Shown here: piece by piece, positions 10,538 to 21,328 of the stretch
How positions within the stretch are numbered: position 1 is the first letter of the stretch
How the letters are laid out: each line of letters begins with the position of its first letter
NCBI GenBank assembly: GCA_036245525.1
Contig: BTPG01000005.1
Span: forward strand, 127,679,620 to 127,743,619
Source of the DNA: Semisulcospira habei
Taxonomy: Eukaryota > Mollusca > Gastropoda > Semisulcospiridae
Length of the DNA stretch: 64,000 nucleotides
Direction: 5' to 3'
Position numbers and translations under genes: made by a program
The notes under the pieces: generated by a model
What the model was told of the DNA's origin: nothing
The model's input: only the letters and a program-made list of their open reading frames with translations
The model's database searches: none

Positions 10538-10605
10538 TGCAAGAAGCACAGAACCTCATGCGCCCCTGCATTCGCAGGGGCTCATGAGAATCTTTGCCTC
10601 TTGCA
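10538..10605. mobile_element. Pal-A hairpin
   Basis: TGCAAGAAGCACAGAACCTC with tip CCCCTGCATTCGCAGGGG and a return arm ending GCCTCTTGCA. This is the AGAACCTC sub-variant seen also at 19888 and 48882. Confidence 0.85.
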
Positions 10606-10812
10606 GGTGGGGTTAGGTTTCCACTTAATTGCAGTTTCTCAAGTGGAGAGAGTTATTGTGTTTTCGTTAGATGGCTGTTCAAGGTAAGGGCTTCGACAGC
10701 TGTTGAACTGACATAACAGTTGCTTCGGTTTCTAGTTCGAGGATTACGTATCGATAGTACGATTGACCCATGCAGGGGTGCCCGCACACCACAGAAAGAT
10801 GTGGCTCGACCA

Positions 10813-10872
10813 TGTGAGTTCAAAGGTGGTGCCAGAATAGCTATTTTAGCATCACTCTTTAACTACCATGGT
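10813..10872. mobile_element. Pal-B remnant
   Basis: GTTCAAAGGTGGTGCCAGAA, then a collapsed centre and a mutated return arm ending CCATGGTCG. Confidence 0.6.
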
Positions 10873-10933
10873 CGCTTGGATACCTGGACGACCCCAAATT
10901 TGGAAATTTCGAGATTTTAGTGCTATAAACGCC

Positions 10934-11024
10934 ATTAACCCCTTGACTGCTACTGCTGCTCCTGTTCGGAGGATAAGACGCGCATACGTACGAGCGGCAT
11001 CGTCATCAGCAGTCAAAGGGTTAA
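10934..11024. mobile_element. Complete Pal-D element (91 bp)
   Basis: TTAACCCCTTGACTGCTACT..CAGTCAAAGGGTTAA with TTAA at 10934-10937 and 11021-11024. The arms pair with moderate mismatch around ACGCGCATACGTACG. Confidence 0.85.
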
Positions 11025-11464
11025 ATAACACGAGTGCACATTTATTATTCGTGTAATTCAAGAGGGCATAAAAACGCGCCACACACTCACACCCGCTACA
11101 ACGTTTTCGTCCTGAAGTGGTTAGTTACTGCGGTTTTACGGCAGGCACGGTAGATCCTTAGATCGAGGTGTGACTGAAATTTGTTTTCGAAAGATGACTG
11201 AATGTCTCGCGGCTTAACTCGAAAACTAACTCATTTACACCTCACAAACGGAGGGTGAAGATGGATGATTCATGACAGTTCAAGATTAGCTTGGAGCTCT
11301 GCTGGTGCCTACAGTGCCTCATAAGAATATGTCTACCGGAGATACAGGGTGAGCGACGTTTCTGGAGGAATTCTGAGCGCCGGGTGCCCATCGCCCGCAG
11401 TCGGCCAGCGCACTGCCTGCGCTTACTACTGAGTGAGAAGATCATATACAGTCGAACCGAGATA
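11025..11464. other. No feature recognised
   Basis: No supported gene or repeat. Confidence 0.4.
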
Positions 11465-11690
11465 GTCGTAGCTTTGATCATTCACAACATAACACTGAGA
11501 TGACCTGCGTCAGGGATCTTGTATAGCCCAGATTCAAGGTGCCAACGATTGCGCGTGTAGTATCAGTCGTAAGCAAGACTGTCGTACCTTTAATCATTCA
11601 CAACATAGCAGCTGACCAGCATCAGCCTGGGAACTGGTACAGCTTAGACTGATTCAAGGTGCCAACGACTACGCATGTCATACTGCACGC
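11465..11690 (+). repeat. 116-bp direct repeat, two diverged units
   Basis: GTCGTAGCTTTGATCATTCA at 11465 recurs as GTCGTACCTTTAATCATTCA at 11581. The shared order continues with CAACATA, TGGTACAG/TGTATAG and GATTCAAGGTGCCAACGA. It is an old tandem duplication. 11691-12070 shows nothing further. Confidence 0.65.
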
Positions 11691-12078
11691 ACTTCCTGTA
11701 TGCATGTCAGTACCACGTAGCCCGGTAGTACCGCGGCACTGAAATGCATACCGGAAGTGCCATGTAATAAAAACACGCGCACGTCGTTTGCACCTTGACT
11801 GAATCTGGATGCACGTATCCAAACAAAAGATGTAGCTTGGTGAAGCCTTATGCGGATTCCAGGTGTTAACTGGAGCGAGCAACGTCAACTTTACCATAGT
11901 ACTGGGACTTTTCTTTTTTAAAAATTGTACTGCGTAGACGGATTGGGTAAACAGGTGACCCCACTCAGTGGCGTAATTAGATTATCATAGCATAACTACT
12001 ACTAACATACTTATTGATACAACAATGGCTTAATCGAGGTTTTTCGTAAACTAGAAGTAGATAATTTGAATCGGTCGA

Positions 12079-12301
12079 TTAACCCCTTACATCCTGAGGC
12101 TGATTTTAATGACAATTGCTTATTGCCCTATGAAGGCTACATGAGTCAAGTTAGAGTTCGGAGACAGACCAACCGTTTTAGTTCAATGGTGGCACCAGAA
12201 TAGCTTGGCGCCTCAGGCGCCAAACTATTCTAGCACCACCCTTAAACTATCATAGTCAAATTAATCTCAAGCAATGGGTGTATCAGGATGAAAAGGGTTA
12301 A
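12079..12301. mobile_element. Complete Pal-B element
   Basis: TTAACCCCTTACATCCTGAG at 12079 to AGGATGAAAAGGGTTAA at 12301 (223 bp). The hairpin at 12179-12249 has tip GGCGCCTCAGGCGCC. Same length and termini class as 7566-7788 and 15978-16187. Confidence 0.9.
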
Positions 12302-12889
<588 letters not shown>

Positions 12890-12918
12890 AGAAGTGAATA
12901 CCAGTGCAGTGCGCGACT

Positions 12919-13006
12919 AAAGGTTCTCGGGCCGATGTCGGCCGCAGTTGGCCGCGCGGCACAGCGCGGGCCAACTGCTGCGGACGTCGGCCCGGCCTAG
13001 GATGTT
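12919..13006. mobile_element. Pal-C hairpin
   Basis: GGGCCGATGTCGGCCGCAGT pairs with CAACTGCTGCGGACGTCGG and CCC. The outer parts AAAGGTTCTC and GATGTTTTGCCCA are the decayed AAAGGTCCTC/GAGGACCTTTTGC ends. Confidence 0.82.
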
Positions 13007-13094
13007 TTGCCCACTATCTAAACCCACTGTGGAATCACGTGTATGTGCTAGGTTCTTCGCATATTATTTTAGTACGTGTTGCTATACGACTGTG

Positions 13095-13190
13095 ACAGGA
13101 CCAGAGAGCCTAGACGAGTTGAGTCCCCTGACAGCGGCTTTTAGAAAAGGGCCTGAGGGGACTTCATTCTTGTAGGCTTCTTGACTCTTT
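13095..13190. mobile_element. Pal-H element, right arm decayed
   Basis: ACAGGACCAGAGAGCCTAGA and GAGTTGAGTCCCCTGACAGC match the left arm of the well-preserved copy at 51029-51128. The return arm survives only in pieces (CCTGAGGGGACTT, TGTAGGCTTCTTG). Confidence 0.7.
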
Positions 13191-13815
13191 TGGCCTCTTT
13201 TTTTAAAATTTAAAACCTGTCCTTTTAACACTTTCCGGACGAGTTGCATTACTTAGGGGATGCTAGTCATGAAAAGGGTTAAATGCAGATACCTCCTTGT
13301 GTCTGACAGACGTGAGAAGATGTTCCTGTTAGCAGATGGTAGAGAGCTGGCTTTCCGGCGGAAGCCTTTTGCTGAAGATCACTGGCACATCCTGACAATG
13401 GTGTTCTACTGTTGTTCTGCCATTATCAACCATCGATGATGGTTCGTCCGAGAAGTCACACACAGACGCACATTCAGTGTACATGCACGCACACACAAGT
13501 ACACATACACGCAAGTGCGCACACACTCATATCACTTCCGAAACCAGACAAATCCGCACTGACGCTGAAAACCCGCGGAAAGCAGCCCGAAATTCTCCTC
13601 GTTGGCCAATAACGTTGTTTAAAAAAAATTAAAGGCGAATCGTTTTAGTCGCAGGGTACAGATTGACCATCATTCTGGTCGAATGCCTACTGAGACTGAA
13701 GTCAGCTTGCCGCGATTATAGCGTCTTATTTACACGGCACTAACTTTCACTATCGAACGTGGTCGATCCATCTCCCTCAGTGCTGACATTTACAGTTGTA
13801 CCTTTTTGTTGAAGT
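13191..13815. other. Non-coding; possible small TTAA remnant 13227-13283
   Basis: TTAACACTTTCCGGACGAG..ATGAAAAGGGTTAA is bounded by TTAA but has no good internal stem. The rest is unremarkable. Confidence 0.35.
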
Positions 13816-13820
13816 ATGAG

Positions 13821-13932
13821 TCCAGTAAGTAAAAGATCATCGGGCCGACGTCAGCGGCTGTAGTTGGCCCGCGCACAGCCGTGCACGGGCCAACTACAGC
13901 CGCTGACGTCGTCTCCGAGGACCTTTTGCTCA
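13821..13932. mobile_element. Pal-C hairpin
   Basis: Perfect 25-nt arms at 13847-13871 and 13886-13910 (GACGTCAGCGGCTGTAGTTG..), with a GCACAGCCGTGCA tip. The outer ends CCAGTAAGTAAAAGATCATC and GAGGACCTTTTGCT are less well paired. Confidence 0.88.
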
Positions 13933-14449
13933 GAAAAAAATGGTATGAAATTACATGTCTTACCTGCCACAAGCCTATAGGCGTTTCACGCGTCGCTCCT
14001 CGTAATCCTGACTGCCTTTCCTGATCTCGCCGCTGGTTTCTTTCAAACACCACGCTGCGGCCGCCTGTAACATAAACTTCGGAGTTGTAATATAAATATT
14101 TCAGTGCAGTATCAATAAATATATCTAAAAGTTCAGAGAAGAAGAGCACATCCATGTCTCAATTCTTTTAAAACTTCAATTTAATTCAAGGGGCAGTGTT
14201 AAAAAAAAAAATCAGCAAAGGCGAAACGTAAACACACGTATTTCATCTTGCAAGTCAGTTTAAGATTGATTCATGTTTAGCGATTTTTGAAACAGAAACA
14301 AGCAAAACAGACGCTGAACACAAACTTGATTTTAAAAAGGATTCCATAATATTCGTCACTTAATTATAGATCCCATCACTCATTCTTCTTTGGAGAATCG
14401 GCTTTTCAGTGTGAAAATAGAGAACAACCATGCATCATCCTGCTGTGAA
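13933..14449. other. No feature recognised
   Basis: No supported gene or repeat. Confidence 0.4.
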
Positions 14450-14537
14450 GACTTCGGCTGTCGGTAGCGCTTTTCGTCGCGATGATTCCTGCAGGAATCA
14501 TCGCGACAAAAAGCGTTACTGACAGCCGAAGGGTTAA
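14450..14537. mobile_element. Pal-E element
   Basis: CTTCGGCTGTCGGTAGCGCT..AGCCGAAGGGTTAA, centred on TTCCTGCAGGAA. The left TTAA is lost. The right TTAA (14534-14537) is shared with the Pal-F element that follows. Confidence 0.88.
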
Positions 14538-14591
14538 CTCGTTCGAGACGCGCCGCATACGGACAACTCGCTGACGTCTCGAAAGAGTTAA
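14534..14591. mobile_element. Pal-F element, internally shortened
   Basis: TTAACTCGTTCGAGACGCGC..GACGTCTCGAAAGAGTTAA (58 bp against 81 bp for complete copies). Both TTAA ends are intact, and the first is shared with the preceding Pal-E. Confidence 0.85.
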
Positions 14592-14684
14592 TCCACTCAG
14601 CCGTGAGGCGCTGCAGCAAGACAGGAAGCGACTATTATAGATTAACGGTTGTGTCAGAGCAGCTTGGCGAATAATTATCACACT

Positions 14685-14760
14685 GAAAAACAAAAACAAA
14701 AAAAAAAAAACAAAAAACAAACAAAAAAAAAACAACAAAAACTGGAGCAAAACAAATGTT
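14685..14760. repeat. A-rich tract
   Basis: AAACAAAAAACAAAC-type sequence, possibly an old retroposon tail. Confidence 0.6.
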
Positions 14761-14781
14761 GGCTCATGAGACGAGAATACT

Positions 14782-14974
14782 TTAACCCAGTATGTCCTGA
14801 TACACCACAAGAGGAGATCGACAACAGAAAATCAAGGGTGGAGCCAGAATAGCTTGGTGTCTTTAGGCGCAAAGTTGTTCTGGCACCATTCTGGAACTAT
14901 CATGGCTGACCTATCTTCAGAAATATTACGTAGTTTTCTGAAGAGACCTCCTAAATTCGGAATTTCCATCTTAA
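14782..14974. mobile_element. Pal-B element with distinct termini
   Basis: Starts TTAACCCAGTATGTCCTGAT. It carries the Pal-B hairpin (about 14832-14905) and ends at the TTAA that starts the next Pal-A. Its outer sequence differs from the TTAACCCATTACATCC and TTAACTCATTCAGCCC types. Confidence 0.72.
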
Positions 14975-15193
14975 CCCCTTTGCTGCCATTGATCACTATT
15001 TGCACGTCTGTAACAACTACACAACATCCAAAGGACATGCTATGTCGATGATACAAGAAAATAGGCATGAAAAACATAGGAAAAACAAGAGACATTAACC
15101 CTTATGACCCCCCACTGTCGTGGGGGCTCATGAGGGTTTATGTCTCTTGCAGCTGGGTAGCGTTCGAATTGCCCCCGGCACTTAAGGTGTTAA
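14971..15193. mobile_element. Complete Pal-A element
   Basis: TTAACCCCTTTGCTGCCATT..GCACTTAAGGTGTTAA. The hairpin at 15086-15151 has a decayed left arm. Its left TTAA is shared with the preceding Pal-B. Confidence 0.8.
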
Positions 15194-15464
15194 GGCTAGC
15201 TGTGTTAAGTGTGCTGCCGACACTATGATGCTAAATGAAGCGAACAACCCCATGGCCATTGATCAAGCAAAGAAGACAAATGACTCCTACAGGAGAGGGT
15301 TCGAGCAAAGCAAATCTATCGAATTCTTTACAAATCGCACGGCGCGTGCGAAGCACTAAATTTTTTATTTTTTTATTTTATTTTTTATAGAGCCACATAG
15401 CTCTCACTTTATTGGACTTCAGTATCTCAGCGGCACCATCATCCTACAAGATGTAGGAGAAACA

Positions 15465-15690
15465 ATTGACCCTTTACTGTCAATTCCAGTGTATATAAGT
15501 CTCTGAAAGTAAAACTAAAGACATCACGGACTGAAAGCGTTGTAAATTTGCTAGTGAGTAAACGCAGATATGACGTAGGCAGCAAGAGGCATAGATCCTC
15601 ATGAGCCCCCGCGTTTGCGGGAGCTCATGAGGATCCATGCCTCCTGCAGTTGGGTAGTGTTTACCTTGTCCCGATAATAAAAAGGTTTAA
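15465..15690. mobile_element. Complete Pal-A element
   Basis: The left end TTGACCCTTTACTGTCAATT (TTAA with one change) and right TTAA at 15687-15690 enclose the hairpin at 15582-15647 (arms GCAAGAGGCATAGATCC / GGATCCATGCCTCCTGC). Confidence 0.83.
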
Positions 15691-15977
15691 CCTAGAACAT
15701 CGCGCCACCTTACGAAACTTTACGAAGAGTTCCTCAGTGCATATTTGGAAACGTCAGAGTGTAGGGGTCATAAAAGTATCGTGTACATCACCAACGCCCT
15801 AAACCATCATCATTAGTTGAAACCTCGTTTACTCCTAATACTTGTGAGGAACACACATGTCAATACTCCTCTACACCGAGGACATTGAGCTTCAAGCTCA
15901 GCTAAGGCCCTCTAAAGCTCGGTCATACGTACTTTGTCAACCCTCGACCCCTTTCGGCGGAAAAGACGCGTTGCTAC

Positions 15978-16187
15978 TTAACCCATTACATCCTGAGGCT
16001 GATTTTGTAAAGTTTGCTTGTTGTCCTATGAAGGTTACATCAACATCAGGTTAGATAAACTGTTTTAGTTCAAGGGTGGTGCCGGAATAGCCTGGCGCCT
16101 CAGGCGCTAAGCTATTCTGGCACCACCCTGGAACTATCAGTCAAATTTATTTCAAGCAATGGGTGTTATCAGAATGATAAAGGTTAA
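15978..16187. mobile_element. Complete Pal-B element
   Basis: TTAACCCATTACATCCTGAG..GATAAAGGTTAA. The hairpin at 16066-16136 has tip GGCGCCTCAGGCGC. Confidence 0.9.
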
Positions 16188-16274
16188 CTCGACAAAAGAT
16201 TCTTACGATCTGCTGCTGCTGCGCCGGCCCAAAGGAATCTAAACATCTCGTTGATGAAATATACTACAGCTGAC

Positions 16275-16427
16275 CCAACAGGCAAAAGGCTACTGGGCCG
16301 AGGTCGGCCTCAGTGGGCCCGCGCACGACTGTCGGTTACACTAACACGACTGTGGGTTACACTAACACGACTGTGCGCGGGCCCAAAGAGGCCGACCTCG
16401 GCCCGATGGCCTTCGCGTACTGGGGGA
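16275..16427. mobile_element. Pal-C element with repeat-expanded loop
   Basis: The arms GGGCCGAGGTCGGCCTCAGT and GAGGCCGACCTCGGCCC pair, with outer CAAAAGG / CCTTCGC ends. The loop, normally CACGACTGTG, holds CACGACTGT three times, separated by a GGTTACACTAA spacer (21-bp period, about 16323-16376). Confidence 0.88.
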
Positions 16428-16544
16428 CTTCTTTTCAGCGACCATCCTTATGAGAGATCTGGTTAGTTCGGCACGGAAGTGATAATGGACGGCCCTGACG
16501 GGCGGGTTATGGGGGACAGGGAAATCTATTGCCTATAGAGTACG

Positions 16545-16760
16545 ATCTGAACATTGATCAATTCAGGCGCACTGCAACTGTGCCACTTTGATTTACCAGG
16601 ACCTTTCCGAACGGACATGCTGTGGAACAAGCCCGTCTTTTTCCCCTGGATTGTGAGTCCAGCTAACAGGGCCGGAACGGGGACTCGAACCCACGACCCG
16701 GCGATTCCCTTCGCTCTCTTGCTCCGACGCTTAACCACCTGAGCTATTTCGGACCCGTGA
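16545..16760 (-). mobile_element. tRNA-derived SINE
   Basis: On the minus strand the head reads GGGTCCGAAATAGCTCAGG with an RNA polymerase III A box TAGCTCAGGTGG (16735-16746). The B box GGTTCGAGTCCC follows about 45 nt later (16680-16691). The anticodon arm does not fold convincingly and about 120 nt of unrelated body follows, so this is a SINE, not a functional tRNA. I see no clear target duplication. Confidence 0.65.
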
Positions 16761-16894
16761 GATCACCTGTGATCAGAGACCGTCATTTAAATGGCTGTAG
16801 CAACCTAAATCAGTGATGGTCTTTAATGACAAGTGACGCCTTTGCCCTTGCAGACCTCTTGAGTGAGCGCCTGTCCTTTAAAACCACTTTTTTC

Positions 16895-16950
16895 TTGAAA
16901 AAAAAAAAAAAAAGAAAGAAAGAAAAAAAAAAAAGAAAAGAAAAGAAGGC
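16895..16950. repeat. A/G-rich tract
   Basis: AAAGAAAGAAAG and poly(A) sequence. Confidence 0.8.
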
Positions 16951-17166
16951 AGTTGTTCAAAACAGGTTTTACTGGAAAATCAGTGAGGGATTAGACGGAA
17001 CCACACTGCGACCTATGTGGGCTCATGAGAATCACAGCATCTCTCCGATTCACGGCGTGATTTCTGTTTTAGTGTGGATACTCCACCCATGACCTTTTTC
17101 ACAACTGTATTGTGTTACCACGAAAAGCATTGCCGCGTGAGAGATTATTTATAGATGAACGCAATT

Positions 17167-17270
17167 CACCCTTTAAAGCCACTGACAGCTGATGAGGTTA
17201 CCGTCCGGCGGGGAAAGACGCGTAACTACGTCACAGTACGGTGTATTCAGTATTAGTCGAAAGGGGTTAA
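17167..17270. mobile_element. Pal-D element, diverged
   Basis: CACCCTTTAAAGCCACTGAC..AGTCGAAAGGGGTTAA with GTCCGGCGGGGAAAGACGCG inside, which is the Pal-D core. The right TTAA (17267-17270) is shared with the next Pal-A. Confidence 0.65.
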
Positions 17271-17374
17271 CCCCTTCACTGCCGAGAACAATTGAACGCC
17301 GCCCACCTGCAAGAGGCATAGATCCTCATGAGCCCCCGCAATTGCGGGGGCTCATGAGGATCTATGCCTCTTGC
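17267..17374. mobile_element. Pal-A element, right part lost
   Basis: TTAACCCCTTCACTGCCGAG leads into a perfect 66-bp palindrome at 17309-17374 (centre AATT at 17340-17343). The right half ends soon after (TGAAACCATTTTG) in an A-rich tract at 17421-17510. Confidence 0.9.
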
Positions 17375-17560
17375 TGAAACCATTTTGTTTCCGACTGCCT
17401 TTGACGCTGAATTTACAGAACCCCCCCCCCAAAAAAAAAAAAAAAAAAAAAAACAAAACAAACAAACAAAAAAAACAAAAAAAAAACACACAAAAAAAAA
17501 ACCCACAAAAGGCGTCTACTGGTAGTGATGGGGTTGAGCACCACTGCAATAGATGTAGTG

Positions 17561-17582
17561 GTCATGATAGTTCAAGGGTATC
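17561..17582. mobile_element. Pal-B fragment
   Basis: Only the arm start CATGATAGTTCAAGGGT remains. An A-rich run (17421-17510) and a C run (17607-17624) lie nearby. Confidence 0.45.
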
Positions 17583-17988
17583 ACACTTTTAATTAAAAAG
17601 AAAAGCACCCCCCCCCCCCCCCCCAACGTTTCAAAAGTAATTTCTAGGCCTGTATAAGTGAATCAGTTAACAGGCCCAATAAACAGCTTAGTGTGTCGGC
17701 ATTTTCAAGCGATAGAGTAAATCGCCTGGTTACGTGTAGAAATTAGGGCAAATGTTACCACGGGGGCGATAACTGTGTACAAAGAGCACGTTTCGAGCCT
17801 TAGCATTGATTCCATTCAAATGTTTTTTCGTAACTTACATACAACCACTGAAGTACCACTGGGCACGTGGCCGGTCCCTGCGATCAGAGTTATGTTTTCT
17901 GTACATTCCAGTCGAACAGTTAGCATATCAACGCTTAGTTTTTGCAAAATGTGCGACCAGTACAAAGTTTTAGCATGTGAAACGAAGT

Positions 17989-18202
17989 TTAAGCCATTTA
18001 TCTCCGACGGCACTACAGCAAGAGATGGATCGACCATGATAATTCAGGGTAGTGCCAGATTAGCTTGGCGCCATCAGGCGCCAAACTAATCTGTAACTAC
18101 CCTTGAATTATCGTTGTCGATCCATCTCTTTCAACTGGTACACAGTCCGCGGTTAGGTGATACCTCCAAAATTGTGACCCTCTCTCACAAAATTAGTCTT
18201 AA
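17989..18202. mobile_element. Pal-B element (TTAACTCATTCAGCCC type)
   Basis: TTAAGCCATTTATCTCCGAC on the left and TTAA at 18199-18202. The hairpin at 18022-18127 has arms AGATGGATCGACCATGATAA and its complement, centre GGCGCCATCAGGCGCC. This is the AATTCAAGGGTAGTGCC sub-variant. Confidence 0.82.
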
Positions 18203-18739
18203 CTCGCATTTTGGGCGTTCTGAGATACATACATTTCTGTAAACTACATTTTGGAAATACTGCCTTGGAGTTGGAGTTAAATGGGTTAAGCATGCCGCAT
18301 GTTCATGCTGGCCGTACGAAGTGTCAAAAAGTCCACAATGTCTCTGTCTCACGTGTTCTATCAAAACAGCATACATTCAGTGTATGCTCGGTTATCCCTC
18401 GTGGCTACGTCATACGTCCGAACCCGAGCACTGAGTCTGCCTCTCATCACTCTGCACCATCGCACTTAGAGCAGATTTGGTTATGTACTCTTGTCGCGTT
18501 TGGAGCCAGGTGGTTAATGCTACTTTCTTTTAAAATCCTGTCCTAAGCAATGCTCCAAATTCGCTTGAGAGGGGTCGATCGTGATGGCTCAAGCATAGTG
18601 TCTGATTCTTAACGCCACTGGTCGCTAGCCGAATGAATTTTTTTTAAATTTTAAATTGAGCCCTACAAAAACAAAAACAACAAAAAAACAACAACACACA
18701 AATCAATCCGTCGAAGGAACATGGATTAAAAGTGACGCC
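18203..18739. other. No feature recognised
   Basis: Contains an A/C-rich stretch at 18665-18700 only. Confidence 0.4.
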
Positions 18740-18807
18740 AGCAAGAGGCATACATCCTCATGAGCCCCCGCAACTGCGGGGGCTCATGAGGATCTATGTC
18801 TCTTGCT
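18740..18807. mobile_element. Pal-A hairpin
   Basis: 68 bp, two or three mismatches, tip CCCCCGCAACTGCGGGGG. Confidence 0.88.
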
Positions 18808-19049
18808 GATGGGTCCTGTTGACCTTTTCTCGGCTGAGGCGACGAGCTACTCAGAGAAATGAGCAAGGTTGCCGCGACAGGTTCCGTAGGTGATCAAGTC
18901 CTTCCAAATGTTGTCAGCGATATGATGCAGACGCTCACTCTCAAACGTCTGCAGCGGGAGATGGATTGACCATGATAATCATTGTTTTTTTTTTTTTTGT
19001 TTGTTGCGTATTGGGTGTAATTATGAAACACATTTGCTGTAACGGCGTG

Positions 19050-19118
19050 ACTGTACTACTTACAATACCGTTCGGCAGGAAAGACGCGTATTTGTACACG
19101 TCTTTCGCCGTACGGGCT
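19050..19118. mobile_element. Pal-D core
   Basis: ACCGTTCGGCAGGAAAGACG pairs with CGTCTTTCGCCGTACGG around a CGTATTTGTACA loop. The TTAA termini are gone. Confidence 0.7.
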
Positions 19119-19130
19119 GGAAATAGACTG

Positions 19131-19168
19131 GCTATGATAGTTCAAGGTATGTGCCAGGTTAGCTCGGT
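19131..19168. mobile_element. Pal-B fragment, one arm
   Basis: GGCTATGATAGTTCAAGG then TGTGCCAGGTTAGCTCGG; no return arm. Confidence 0.55.
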
Positions 19169-19778
19169 ATGTGCACAGTGTGTATAGACACCTACCAAAG
19201 TCATTAACTGGATGCGAATCAGTGAAGGTTTCGTCTTCGTCATAACCAGGCACTACAGACTAACTATCATGTTTAGAAGATACTACCAAGTAAGGAGGAA
19301 AAAGCACTGTCATGTTTATTTTTGCACTCAGCTGCGAATCCGGAAGTGTGCAAGCAATAGGTATGGGGTCACTTGGACATAGAAAATATCCATTCATCTA
19401 AATCATTAAAAGTAAGCATGCGCATGTAATATTGCCAGAAACCATGTGTGCTGCAGGTGTTGAGGTTTCAGGGAGATAACCCCTGACCCGCTCTATCAGA
19501 CTGGCGTCAAAAACGGGGACTTGAGTTTCAAACATTTCATCTAATCGCTTCGTTTTGGGATGGAAAGTGTGAATTTTCGCATTCACGCAAATGTGATAAA
19601 TTGTTTCCTTTTTTTTTTCTTTTCTTCTCGTATGGTTGATCCACTTGCTCAGTGGAAACCACAGGCAACTGATGGAAATTGTTCGAGATGAGCGGTCATA
19701 CGATCGAATTTTCGGCTCATGTGAGGTCACTCTCTTGAGGTGAATGCAACTCATAAGCCTTACGGTCATAACATTAAG
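19169..19778. other. No feature recognised
   Basis: The longest minus-strand frame here (about 19398-19769) shows no family resemblance and is left unannotated. Confidence 0.4.
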
Positions 19779-20002
19779 ATTTCCCTTCCTTGCAACTGGA
19801 CGCTGGTTGTGTTTGTAGAATCTGTGTTAATTAATCCAACACCAAGGACCCCAAGCCGTCCAAGAAGCATGGATGCAAAGCGGGGTCAGAAAGAGGCAAA
19901 GAACCTCATGAGACCCCGCGAATGCGGGGGCTCATGAGGTTCTGTGCCTCTTGCAGTATGGCCGCGCAGATTTGGAATTTGTCCAGTGAAGTATTCCGAC
20001 CC
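19779..20002. mobile_element. Pal-A element, reversed orientation
   Basis: The left part CTTGCAACTGGACGCTGG..CTGTGTTAATTAATCC matches the right flank of other Pal-A copies. The hairpin at 19888-19955 is the AGAACCTC sub-variant. The right terminus GTCCAGTGAAGTATTCC has decayed. Confidence 0.75.
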
Positions 20003-20067
20003 GATTAGAGGGCACACCAACATGATAGACTGAATGGCTCCAGAACTGAAACTTTGACGCGGCCTAA

Positions 20068-20118
20068 AAGCGCAAGCCAGTCTGGCACCACCCTTGACCT
20101 ATAATGTTCGAATCATCT
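20068..20118. mobile_element. Pal-B right-arm fragment
   Basis: GCCAGTCTGGCACCACCCTT and GACCTATAATGTTCGAATC survive. Confidence 0.5.
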
Positions 20119-20174
20119 TCTGTTGTATAGGGCCGTGTGGGTTGATGAATGAAATAATCAATCAAGATAAGCTA

Positions 20175-20400
20175 TAAGGTAAGGTAAGATAAGGAAAGGT
20201 AAGGTAAGGTGAGGTGAGGTGAGGTGAGGTAAGGTAAGGTAAGGTATGGTAAGGTAAGGTAAGGTAAGAAAAGAAAAGAAAAGACAAGAAAAGAAAAGAA
20301 ATGAAAAGAAAAAGAATACTTTATCGTGCACAGGAGTGGAAACTCTTTTGCAGTTTCCGTCAATAAATATTGCACAAGTAAAATAGGTTAAGACCTCCTA
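20175..20400 (-). repeat. Retroposon 3' end with (TTACC)n/(TTTTC)n tail
   Basis: On the minus strand, TGCACGATAAAGTATTC is followed by TTTTC repeats that drift into about 18 TTACC units. AATAAAGTATTC-like sequence directly before a short tandem tail is typical of LINE/SINE 3' ends. Confidence 0.5.
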
Positions 20401-20754
20401 TAAAAAGAAAAAAAAACACAACTAATTACTGACATTTATTAATCCATTCTGCTATGCTATTTTGAAAAAAAGAGGTAAAGCCTCTTATTTAAAGGGATAC
20501 AGAATAACAAGAACTAAATGAAAGTAGGTCTAAAAAGTGCCGTCCTCACATCTTCTGAACGATCGATTCAGAACCGAATGCCTGTTCTGCAAAAGTTTTA
20601 TTTTTGTGGGTGGAGATTTTCTGTTTTATATTGATCTATATATCGTAGACAAAAGGCGTACACAAAAGAGACATACATCCTGTGGCTACAACTGTCAAAA
20701 TGACGTTATCCCAACCACGTGCGGTTATAATCAAACATTCGTTGGTAACACCTG
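20401..20754. other. No feature recognised
   Basis: AT-rich, no supported gene. Confidence 0.4.
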
Positions 20755-20843
20755 CCCAGCCGCTCAGTCCATCTGCTTTTTAAACTAGTTTTTACAGATA
20801 ATTATCTGTAAAAATTGGTTTCAATGCAGATGGAGCTTGCTGG
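20755..20843. repeat. Single-copy 89-bp hairpin
   Basis: CCCAGCCGCTCAGTCCATCT pairs with AGATGGAGCTTGCTGGG, and the centre is TTTTTACAGATAATTATCTG followed by TAAAAA. It is unrelated to Pal-A..I. Confidence 0.75.
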
Positions 20844-20877
20844 GTGTCTGCAACAAGTCCTCGGGTGCAGTGATACA

Positions 20878-21103
20878 TCAACGCCTTCACTGCCGAGAAA
20901 GACTGAGTGAGTACGATCCAACCGTAAGAGACATACAGCTTCATGAGCCCCCCCACCCCCACCCCACACAGTTGCGGGGGGTCTCATGAAGATCCATGTC
21001 TCTTGCTGACACCACGTTGTATCCATTTTCCTTGCGGATTTGTTCTCTGGTGTTAAATTGATAAATATTTGCCATTTGCAATCAATGGCAGTGGAACGGT
21101 TAG
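20878..21103. mobile_element. Complete Pal-A element with C-expanded tip
   Basis: The left end TCAACGCCTTCACTGCCGAG and right end GGCAGTGGAACGGTTAG are each near TTAA. The hairpin tip, normally GCCCCCGC, is expanded with CCCCACCCCCACCCCACAC at about 20950-20970. Confidence 0.82.
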
Positions 21104-21137
21104 TACACGTACTCGTTGGTTCAAATTGAGCACATAA

Positions 21138-21328
21138 TTTTCAATAACCAGCACCTGTCTCTGACAGTCCTAGCGTCTTTGTTTGAGATATTTTTAGCTC
21201 CACGCAAAAATCTCCCTGCAATGCAGAAGGGCAGTTGGTTGGCACTTACTGGCTTTGAAAATTTTCCTGCAACTGGAGGCTGAATTGCAAGTAATTTTTA
21301 ATAGCCAGTACCTGCCTCTTATAGTCCT
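21138..21328 (+). repeat. Dispersed repeat R2, copies 2 and 3 (left part)
   Basis: Copy 2 at 21138-21275 carries CACGCAAAAATCTCCCTGC and TGCAATGCAGAAGGGCAG. A second R2 copy begins at about 21290 (AATTTTTAATAGCCAGTACC) and is interrupted after GTCCT at 21324-21328 by the fold-back element. It resumes at 25698. Confidence 0.78.

Noticed and set aside
16668..16757. Functional tRNA gene on the minus strand
   Set aside because: A and B boxes are good, but the acceptor and anticodon arms do not pair properly and a SINE-like body follows.
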